Assembly: GCA_026391115.1 (NCBI GenBank)
Contig: JAPLER010000071.1
Coordinates: 1 to 7,171, forward strand
Reading direction: 5' to 3'
DNA from: Bacteroidota bacterium
GTDB lineage: Bacteria; Bacteroidota; Bacteroidia; Chitinophagales; Chitinophagaceae
DNA: 7,171 nucleotides
In this document: positions 1 through 5,758 of the stretch, piece after piece
How positions within the stretch are numbered: the first letter of the stretch is position 1
How the letters are laid out: the number at the start of each line of letters is the position of its first letter
Made by a program: the position numbers and the translations under genes
Notes under the pieces: generated by a model
What the model was told of the DNA's origin: nothing
Seen by the model: the letters and a program-made list of their open reading frames with translations, nothing else
Databases searched by the model: none

Positions 1-1
1 T

Positions 2-1402
2 TGTAGCACAACAGTGAGTACGACTACCAAAACGTTGTATGCAGCAGGTATAACACCAACGATCTCTATCTCTACAGCCACATCAACAGTATGTAGCGGT
101 AATAGTGTATTGTTTACAGCAAATGCTAATGCAGGCAGTGTATCACCAAGCTATCAATGGAAGAAAAATGGCAGTGCTATATCAGGAGCAACAAGTACAA
201 CTTATACAGCAGCACCTGGTAGTTTAGTAAATGGAGATGCGATTACTTGTGAGTTAACAACAAATAATCCTTGTTCAACACCACCAATAGTAACCAGCAA
301 TAGTATTGTGTTAGCGGTATTACAAAGTCCGACAGTAAGTTCAATAGTAGATGCAGATAATGTTACACCAATCAGTAGTAAAACCTATTGTACTTTAGGC
401 TCACAAGCAGGTTACCGTGCACCAACACCAGGAGGAACTTGGTCGAGCAGCAATACGAGTGTAGTTATAGCTGCTTCAGTAAGCACAAATCCACAAGCGA
501 GTGCTATTAATGCAATTGGTAATGGTACAGCAGTAGTATCATACTCAGTACAATCAGCGAATGGTTGTATAACAACTGCAAATGTGGCAGTAGTAGTTGC
601 AAGACAAGCTACCCCAAGTGCTATAACAGGACCAACAGTCGTATGTAAAGGCAGTAGTATACCATTGAGTAATGCTACAGCAGGCGGAACCTGGTATGCA
701 GATGCTTATGGCTCAATCAACTCAAGCGGTATCTATACAGGCGTAAATACAGCAAATGCAGGTGTTGTAAAATACACTACAACGAACATCAATGGTTGTT
801 CGGCATCAGTATCGTATGCTGTAACAGTAAGAGCATTGCCAGCCACACCAAGTATTGCTTTTGTAACAAACACACCGAGTCCATTCTTAGGAGGAGGCGG
901 AGGATTGAATATTTGCAGAAACCGTACGTTTAGCTTGAGAGGAACTCCAACAGGCGGTGTATGGAGTGCAACCAATCCATCATTAATGAGTGTTCTTCCA
1001 AATGGAGTTGCAAGCACATCATCGACGCTTGGCGGACCAGCAGGTATTACTTATACGTATACAGATCCTTCAACTACTTGTGCTAGTAGCAGAACAATAG
1101 GTGGCTATACAGTAATAACTTGTGCATACAAAGGTGTTACACCAAGTGTGATTGGAGATAAAGATGCTATTGTATCAACATTGTATCCAAACCCAGCAAC
1201 AAATGTTGTGAATGTAAGAATGGATATGTTGGCAGGTAAAGCAGATATGGTAATTACCGATGTATTGGGCAAACAAGTGAAAGTACAGAGTTTAAGTTTA
1301 GGTAATAATGAGATAGATATTACTGGCTTAAGCAAAGGCTTCTACCTGGTGAGCATTACTACAAAAGGTGGTAAACAAAATCAAAAATTGGTGGTGGAAT
1401 AG
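2..1402 (+). CDS. Secreted Ig-like/PKD-like repeat protein with T9SS C-terminal sorting domain (5' end outside window)
   Basis: The frame is open from the window edge, so this is the last 466 residues of a longer protein; the GTG at 14 is internal. The first visible ~90 residues resemble an Ig/PKD-like module (YQWKKNG near residue 55, followed by a Thr/Ser-rich stretch). Three further modules follow, marked by GGTW (about 144-147), GGTW (228-231) and GGVW (318-321), spaced 84 and 90 residues apart, with recurrent NGC motifs. The C-terminus from LYPNPA (about residue 394) to the final LVVE is a typical type A T9SS sorting domain of about 73 residues. By family knowledge, such proteins cross the outer membrane by the type IX system and are anchored to the surface or released. 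No catalytic domain is visible, so an adhesin or structural surface role is inference. The gene is visibly richer in G+C and in Thr, Ser, Ala and Gly codons than its neighbours. A run of five Gly codons lies at 890-904. Confidence 0.9.
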   Translation, partial: CSTTVSTTTKTLYAAGITPTISISTATSTVCSGNSVLFTANANAGSVSPSYQWKKNGSAISGATSTTYTAAPGSLVNGDAITCELTTNNPCSTPPIVTSNSIVLAVLQSPTVSSIVDADNVTPISSKTYCTLGSQAGYRAPTPGGTWSSSNTSVVIAASVSTNPQASAINAIGNGTAVVSYSVQSANGCITTANVAVVVARQATPSAITGPTVVCKGSSIPLSNATAGGTWYADAYGSINSSGIYTGVNTANAGVVKYTTTNINGCSASVSYAVTVRALPATPSIAFVTNTPSPFLGGGGGLNICRNRTFSLRGTPTGGVWSATNPSLMSVLPNGVASTSSTLGGPAGITYTYTDPSTTCASSRTIGGYTVITCAYKGVTPSVIGDKDAIVSTLYPNPATNVVNVRMDMLAGKADMVITDVLGKQVKVQSLSLGNNEIDITGLSKGFYLVSITTKGGKQNQKLVVE

Positions 1403-1479
1403 TGGTTAAGATAGTATATTAAGTAGTACTATAACACTATACACGAAAAATACATCAATTGTTAGATATTAACAAAGAC

Positions 1480-1516
1480 ACAATACCCCAAACTTGTTTG
1501 GGGTATTGTTGTTTTA
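1480..1516 (+). terminator. Rho-independent terminator after the T9SS protein gene
   Basis: A perfect inverted repeat pairs 1480-1493 with 1496-1509. In practice this is about a 13-bp stem closed by a CTTG tetraloop, with a central CCCC/GGGG block. A T-rich tail (TTGTTTTA) follows. It lies 78 bp after the stop of the T9SS gene and 22 bp before the next start, so it should separate the two transcripts. It is the strongest hairpin noticed in the window. Confidence 0.85.
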
Positions 1517-1537
1517 TAGAGAAATGATTTTTTAATT

Positions 1538-1834
1538 ATGATATATCACATTACCACAAAACAAGAATGGCGTAAAGCAATAGCCGAAGGATTTTATACA
1601 GCAGCATCTTTAGATACAGAGGGCTTTATACATTGCAGCGAAGAACAGCAAGTAAAAGGCGTTTTGGAAAGGTATTACAAGGGAGTGAATGGATTACTAA
1701 AACTAGTAATTGATGAGACAAAAGTGACACATAAAATTATTTATGAAACTGCACCATCAGTGCATCAAAATTTTCCTCATATTTACGGCGTGTTAAATGT
1801 TGATGCTGTGGTAGATATTGTTGAAATAAACTAG
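1538..1834 (+). CDS. DUF952 family protein
   Basis: This is a complete 98-residue protein with the landmarks of the DUF952 family: an N-terminal IYHITT, a conserved Trp (W11), the central block EGFIHCS (28-34), and FPHIYG followed by LNVDAVV (79-92) near the end. Its length matches the family, whose members are small cytosolic single-domain proteins of about 100-115 residues. The biochemical function is unknown; family members are sometimes labelled glutathione S-transferase-like, which the sequence here does not support by itself. The conserved His and Cys (H32, C33) and H81 look like a possible active or binding site, which is inference. There is no signal peptide or membrane segment. The ATG at 1538 gives the expected N-terminus; no Shine-Dalgarno sequence precedes it, as is usual in Bacteroidota. 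It ends 8 bp before comEC and is probably co-transcribed with it. Confidence 0.9.
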   Translation: MIYHITTKQEWRKAIAEGFYTAASLDTEGFIHCSEEQQVKGVLERYYKGVNGLLKLVIDETKVTHKIIYETAPSVHQNFPHIYGVLNVDAVVDIVEIN

Positions 1835-1842
1835 TTACAACT

Positions 1843-3930
1843 TTGCCATCTTTTTCTACTAACATATTAAAGCAAGTTCCTGCATTAAGGTTTTTGCTTC
1901 CTTTATGTATTGGTATTTTGTTGCAATATCATTTGCAAATTCCATTGTTGTTAATGCTTGTTTTTGCTGTGGTTGCAACAGTTTTGTTTACACTTACCAG
2001 TTTTTTTTCAGCATCTTTAAAATATAAATTTGCAGTATTAAAAGGCGTTTCCATCACTTGTATTTACATAGCCATTGGCGGTTGTTTAGCTTTTGCCAAA
2101 AATGGAAAAAATAATAATCTTTGGTTGGGTCATTATTTTAATAAAGACCAACCTGTATTGGTTACGCTGCAAGAAAATATAGTTGCAAAAGAGAAAAGTT
2201 ACAAAGCATTAGCTAAGGTAGAAGCTGTATTTAGTGATAGTGTCTGGAAAAAAGCGACAGGTGATGTTTTGTTATATTTTAAAAAGGATTCTTCTATACC
2301 TAATCTAAATTATGGCTCACAAATTATTATCACCCATCATCTGAACAAAATCATCAACTCGGGCAATCCTGGTGGATTTAATTATGCTGAATATTGTAGC
2401 TTTCAGGGTATTTATTTTCAAGGGTTTTTAAAGGATGGTGATTATGCAATTTTACCTACTACTACGACTGATTTTTTTGCAAGCACCTTAATTAACATTA
2501 GAACTAAAGTTTTAACTACGCTTAAAAATAATATACAAAACAAAGACGAGTTAAGTATTGCACAAGCATTATTAATAGGCTATAGAGATGAGCTTGACAG
2601 AGATTTGGTGAGAGCATACAGCAACACAGGTGTAGTGCATATTATAGCTATTAGTGGTTTGCATTTGGGTATGATTTATGGTTTGATTTTGTTTTTATTT
2701 AAACCGTTTAACAAGTATAAATGGAGTAAAATTATTAAACCCATAGTTGTGATTTTTGTATTATGGATGTTTAGTTTAATTGCTGGAATGGCTCCATCAA
2801 TTTTGCGAAGTGCTATTATGTTTACTGTAATTGCAATAGGAGAGGCGTTTAGTAAACGAAATAATATTTATAATGGGCTAGCTATTTCGGCAATCATTAT
2901 TTTGGTCATCAATCCTTTTAGTTTATGGGATGTTGGTTTTCAATTGTCTTATAGTGCGGTACTTAGCATCGTTTTATTTTCTCCATATATTAAAAACTGG
3001 CTTTATTTTAAGAATAAATTATTGCGTGGGTTTTGGAATTTGAATTCAATAACACTGTCTGCACAAATACTTACATTACCAGTTGTGTTGTATCACTTTC
3101 ATCAGTTTCCCATTTTGTTTTTAGTAACCAACATTTTGGCTGTGCCCTGGTCTGGATTAATACTGTATGCTGAATTGTTTTTAATAGTATTTAGCTGGTG
3201 GCAACCACTTGCAAGTTTAATTGGGAAAGTAACAGAATTTATGATTGGTGTAATGAACAAGTTTATTTTAAACATTGATTCATTGTCTTTTGCTGTAATA
3301 GAAAACTTGCAGATTACCATACTTCAAGCCACTGTTTTATTTGCCATCATCATTTGCATTAGTTATTGGCTTATAGCTAAAAAGAAACAAATGCTGCTAA
3401 CTTCACTTGCATTTACTATTGCTTTTTTTGCATTAAGGAGTTTTGATTTTTATGATAAATATAATCAGTACAAATTAATTGTGTATAATGTGCCTAGCCA
3501 CACAGCAATTGATATTGTTGAAAAAAGGGGCTTTTATTTTATTGGCGATAGCGTAATGAATGAAGAAGGCTTTTTGAAGAATTTTCATATAAAACCATCT
3601 CGTATTTTACATAGAGTAGAAGCTGTTCAAGCTTTAAATAGCATTGGGTTGAACAACAACTTTATTTATTCTAATAAAAAGATTGTTGCAATAGTTAATA
3701 AACCCATAAACCACAAACTAGTTAAAAAAATTAAAGTGGATGCCATTGTTGTTACTAAAAATCCCAAACTATATATACACCAGCTGATGGAATTTTTTGA
3801 TTGTAATACAATTATTTTTGATGGCAGTAATGCTAACTATAAAATTAATTACTGGACTAAGGATTGTGATAGTTTGAATATAGATTATCACGTGTGTGCA
3901 ACAAATGGAGCTTACGTACTGAATCTTTAA
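1843..3930 (+). CDS. comEC: ComEC/Rec2 family DNA-uptake channel protein
   Basis: This 695-residue integral membrane protein should form the inner-membrane channel that carries single-stranded DNA into the cell during natural transformation. The N-terminus (KQVPALRF, then about three membrane segments to residue ~85) leads into a soluble DUF4131/OB-like region (about 90-215). The competence domain follows, with the hallmark run AQALLIG, R248-DELD and AISGLHLG (ISGLH at 270-274), then roughly eight or nine hydrophobic helices to about residue 534. The last ~155 residues (from about 540, YKLIVYNV) form an alpha/beta domain in the place of the metallo-beta-lactamase-like domain of other ComEC proteins, but no HxHxDH metal site is present. 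That absence is common in Bacteroidota homologues. TTG at 1843 was chosen because an in-frame stop lies at 1822-1824, no other start codon occurs before it, and the first in-frame ATG (codon 38) would remove the conserved N-terminus. Whether the strain is naturally competent cannot be judged here. Confidence 0.92.
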   Translation: MPSFSTNILKQVPALRFLLPLCIGILLQYHLQIPLLLMLVFAVVATVLFTLTSFFSASLKYKFAVLKGVSITCIYIAIGGCLAFAKNGKNNNLWLGHYFNKDQPVLVTLQENIVAKEKSYKALAKVEAVFSDSVWKKATGDVLLYFKKDSSIPNLNYGSQIIITHHLNKIINSGNPGGFNYAEYCSFQGIYFQGFLKDGDYAILPTTTTDFFASTLINIRTKVLTTLKNNIQNKDELSIAQALLIGYRDELDRDLVRAYSNTGVVHIIAISGLHLGMIYGLILFLFKPFNKYKWSKIIKPIVVIFVLWMFSLIAGMAPSILRSAIMFTVIAIGEAFSKRNNIYNGLAISAIIILVINPFSLWDVGFQLSYSAVLSIVLFSPYIKNWLYFKNKLLRGFWNLNSITLSAQILTLPVVLYHFHQFPILFLVTNILAVPWSGLILYAELFLIVFSWWQPLASLIGKVTEFMIGVMNKFILNIDSLSFAVIENLQITILQATVLFAIIICISYWLIAKKKQMLLTSLAFTIAFFALRSFDFYDKYNQYKLIVYNVPSHTAIDIVEKRGFYFIGDSVMNEEGFLKNFHIKPSRILHRVEAVQALNSIGLNNNFIYSNKKIVAIVNKPINHKLVKKIKVDAIVVTKNPKLYIHQLMEFFDCNTIIFDGSNANYKINYWTKDCDSLNIDYHVCATNGAYVLNL

Positions 3931-4015
3931 CTGTTATTTAATACTAAATTAATAGACTAACACTCGTTTGTATTATTTTTTCTTGTTAATTGCAGCCCCT
4001 GAAACCCCTCTTACA

Positions 4016-4174
4016 ATGAAAGATGTTGTTTTTTATGCAACTGCAATTTTAGTAGTATGTATAATTTTGAAATTTATTTTTTGGATGTTGATTCGAAAAA
4101 AATCTTTTAAACTTTTTTACAGAAGTTTTATTCTGTGTACGATATGCACGACGCCCCATCTGCAAAAACATTAA
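4016..4174 (+). CDS. Small single-span membrane protein, possibly the 5' half of a frameshifted gene
   Basis: From the ATG at 4016 this encodes 52 residues: MKD, then one clear membrane segment (VVFYATAILVVCIILKFIFWMLI), then the basic stretch RKKSFK. The frame is open further up to a TTG at 3968, which would add a short hydrophobic start (YYFFLLIAAPETPLT) and give 68 residues; either start is possible. The tail after about 4112 (FYRSF, then a Cys/Thr-rich end) looks like out-of-frame translation, whereas the +1-offset frame running from the same place continues with protein-like sequence into the next small frame. The family is not recognised. It lies 85 bp after comEC (37 bp if TTG is used) on the same strand. 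Confidence 0.4.
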   Translation: MKDVVFYATAILVVCIILKFIFWMLIRKKSFKLFYRSFILCTICTTPHLQKH

Positions 4175-4272
4175 CTTTTTGGAAAGCTAGTAACGTAATC
4201 AATTTACTTGCTTGGACAGCTGGTGCTATTTTAATTATTACAGGCTTCCTTAGTATCAATATTTTTGATTAA
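4144..4272 (+). CDS. Small single-span membrane protein, possibly the 3' half of a frameshifted gene
   Basis: This short frame encodes 42 residues from ATG 4144: a polar start (MHDAPSAKTLTFWKAS), then one hydrophobic segment (VINLLAWTAGAILIITGFLSI), and the end NIFD before TAA. It overlaps the end of the preceding small frame by 31 bp in a different phase. Upstream in its own frame the sequence is open back to a TAA at 4108-4110 and reads LQKFYSVYD just before the ATG, which looks like real protein. It may be a separate tiny gene or the C-terminal half of a two-span protein with the preceding frame. No family is recognised. It ends 8 bp before the convergent SDR gene. Confidence 0.4.
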   Translation: MHDAPSAKTLTFWKASNVINLLAWTAGAILIITGFLSINIFD

Positions 4273-4280
4273 TTTTAGTA

Positions 4281-4976
4281 TTATAAATCACCTAGTTGTG
4301 GTCTTATTAATATTTCTTCAACACAAGCTTGCGGCGATAATTGACTAGCAGCAAAAACCATAGTTGCAATATCTGTATCTTTCATAATTCTATTTTCATC
4401 TATTCCACTTCCTTTCCAACTATCTGTATAAACAGCACCTGGTAAAACGCTAGTCACTTTTATGTTGTGTGGCATTAACTCTTGCCTCAAATTTTTACTA
4501 AAACCCAGCATAGCAAATTTACTTATGCTATAACTTCCACCATTGCTATATGCCTGAACAGATGCAATGGAACAGATATTGAAAATATGTCCTTGATTGT
4601 TTGAAAGCATAGTTGGTACAACAGTTCTGGTTAAATGATAGGCACTATATAAATTGGTTTCGATCATTTTTTCAATTGTACCATCAGCTTCGTTGTGTAT
4701 TGAGCCTGGTAAAAAACTGCCTGCATTATTAATTAGTACGTTTGGTGTACCCAAACTTAAACACCAGTTGCCAAATGCAATAACTTCTGTTTTTTTACTT
4801 ACATCTACTTGCTTATAGTGAATTGTAGTTGTTGGATGCAATTGCTGCAACTCATTGGCGGTGTTTGTTAAATCATTAATATTTCTTGCACATAAAAATA
4901 AAGTATTGTGTGGGGCAAATACATTTGCAAATGCTTTACCTAAACCTTTTGATGCACCTGTGATAATGATGTTCAT
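4281..4976 (-). CDS. Classical short-chain dehydrogenase/reductase (SDR), probably NADP(H)-dependent
   Basis: This complete 231-residue protein has the classical SDR pattern throughout. The nucleotide-binding TGASKGLG is at 6-13, DV at 58-59, NNAG at 83-86, and the catalytic tetrad is N108, S136, Y149 and K153 (YSISK). The proline-containing LPGAVYTD follows the active site, as expected. R31 after the second strand (CARN) suggests preference for NADP(H) over NAD(H), which is inference. It is a soluble cytosolic enzyme; there is no signal peptide. The substrate cannot be assigned, because SDRs with the same motifs reduce many ketones and alcohols; the small size and the C-terminus resemble sepiapterin-reductase-like or 3-oxoacyl reductase-like members. 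The ATG at 4976 places the glycine motif at the usual distance from the N-terminus. It is transcribed divergently from the HAD gene and converges on the small membrane frames. Confidence 0.92.
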   Translation of the reverse strand: MNIIITGASKGLGKAFANVFAPHNTLFLCARNINDLTNTANELQQLHPTTTIHYKQVDVSKKTEVIAFGNWCLSLGTPNVLINNAGSFLPGSIHNEADGTIEKMIETNLYSAYHLTRTVVPTMLSNNQGHIFNICSIASVQAYSNGGSYSISKFAMLGFSKNLRQELMPHNIKVTSVLPGAVYTDSWKGSGIDENRIMKDTDIATMVFAASQLSPQACVEEILIRPQLGDL

Positions 4977-5019
4977 AGAACAAAGAAAAAGGTTTTTATT
5001 ACTGATAAATCATTATTGC

Positions 5020-5046
5020 CAAATTTACAAACCGAAACAACTACAA
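5020..5046 (-). promoter_or_regulatory. Bacteroidota-type promoter for the SDR gene
   Basis: On the minus strand, 5027-5020 reads TAAATTTG, a perfect fit to the TAnnTTTG -7 element of Bacteroidota sigma-ABfr promoters. A TTG (plus positions 5044-5046) lies 16 bp upstream, slightly short of the usual spacing to the -33 element. Transcription would start near 5013 and give a leader of about 37 nt before the SDR ATG. The -33 element would overlap the HAD start codon. No equally good element was found for the plus-strand HAD gene. Confidence 0.4.
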
Positions 5047-5744
5047 TGAAACAATACAAACATTTATTTTTTGATTTAGACCATACCATTTGGGACTTTG
5101 AAACCAACGCTAAAGCAACACTATACGATATTTTTGTTTTAAATAATTTGGAGGAAAAAGGGATAGATAGTTTTGATAATTTCTTTACACAATACAGTAT
5201 TCACAATCATAAATTGTGGGATAAATACACCAAAGGACAGATAAAGCAAGATGAGTTGAAATGGAAAAGAATGTATTTGGGCTTGCTTGAGTATAAAATT
5301 GCTGATGAACAATTGGCAAGAAAAATGGGACTGGAGTTTACACAAATCTTGCCTGATAAAACCAATCTGTTTGCTTACACCAAAGAAATATTGGCATACT
5401 TAAAAAACAAAAATTATAAGCTACATTTAATTACCAATGGCTTTGAAGACCTGCAAGCCAGCAAGTTAATGAATACGAATATTAAACATTTTTTTGAGGA
5501 AGTAATAACTAGCGAAGCAAGCAACAGCTTGAAACCTAACAAAGAGATTTTTGATTATGCTTTGCAAAAAACAAATGCGAATGTTGATGAAAGTATTATG
5601 ATTGGCGACAATGTTGATGCAGACATTGAAGGTGGAATTAATGCAGGTTTAGATACCATTTATGTGAATCATATTAACAACAAAAAATATGAAAGAGCTA
5701 ACTACACTATTTTTCATTTGAAGGAACTGGAGGAGATATTGTAA
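5046..5744 (+). CDS. yjjG: YjjG family HAD-superfamily pyrimidine 5'-nucleotidase
   Basis: This is a complete 232-residue cytosolic HAD hydrolase. Motif I is DLDHT with the nucleophile D10 and acid/base D12; motif II is T130 in ITNG; motif III is K163 in SLKPNKEIFDYAL; motif IV is GDNVDAD (187-193). An alpha-helical cap lies between motifs I and II. The start FFDLDHTIWDFE and the overall length match the YjjG group, which dephosphorylates pyrimidine nucleoside monophosphates and removes non-canonical nucleotides; this substrate is carried over from the family and not proven here. ATG 5046 was chosen over an in-frame TTG at 5016: it puts motif I at residues 10-14 as in homologues, has an A-rich leader, and the longer form would begin inside the SDR promoter element. 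It is divergent from the SDR gene and convergent with the downstream gene. Confidence 0.88.
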   Translation: MKQYKHLFFDLDHTIWDFETNAKATLYDIFVLNNLEEKGIDSFDNFFTQYSIHNHKLWDKYTKGQIKQDELKWKRMYLGLLEYKIADEQLARKMGLEFTQILPDKTNLFAYTKEILAYLKNKNYKLHLITNGFEDLQASKLMNTNIKHFFEEVITSEASNSLKPNKEIFDYALQKTNANVDESIMIGDNVDADIEGGINAGLDTIYVNHINNKKYERANYTIFHLKELEEIL

Positions 5745-5758
5745 AACACTATTTTACA
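5740..5758. terminator. Possible bidirectional terminator hairpin between convergent genes
   Basis: TGTAAAA (5740-5746) pairs with TTTTACA (5752-5758) around a 5-nt loop. The hairpin spans the stop codons of both convergent genes, which end 4 bp apart. The stem is only 7 bp and A/T-rich, though each strand carries TTTT in its 3' arm. Termination in both directions is plausible but weakly supported. Confidence 0.25.

Noticed and set aside
733..1335. Two minus-strand open frames (733-1017 and 1105-1335) inside the T9SS protein gene
   Set aside because: They are antisense to a clearly coding Ig-like and sorting-domain frame; a Pro run in one is just the complement of the Gly run at 890-904, and no motif or start context supports them.
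1504..1511. TATTGTTG as a -7 promoter element for the DUF952 gene
   Set aside because: It mismatches TAnnTTTG at one fixed base, lies in the terminator's 3' arm and has no convincing -33 partner.
3102..3320. Minus-strand open frame inside comEC
   Set aside because: It lies opposite conserved membrane helices of ComEC and shows no protein-like features of its own.
4108..4120. Programmed -1 frameshift signal in the T6 run
   Set aside because: The zero-frame codons CTT TTT TAC do not form an X-XXY-YYZ slippery heptamer, and no strong downstream hairpin was seen; an indel is the simpler reading.
5016..5045. Earlier TTG start for the HAD nucleotidase
   Set aside because: The extra ten residues are not expected before the DxD motif in YjjG-type proteins, the segment looks like an A-rich leader, and ATG 5046 fits better.
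4855..5049. Plus-strand open frame across the start of the SDR gene
   Set aside because: It is antisense to the conserved nucleotide-binding region of the SDR and has no recognisable domain.
5139..5345. Minus-strand open frame inside the HAD gene
   Set aside because: It is antisense to the cap region of a well-supported HAD protein, with composition expected of a complement frame.
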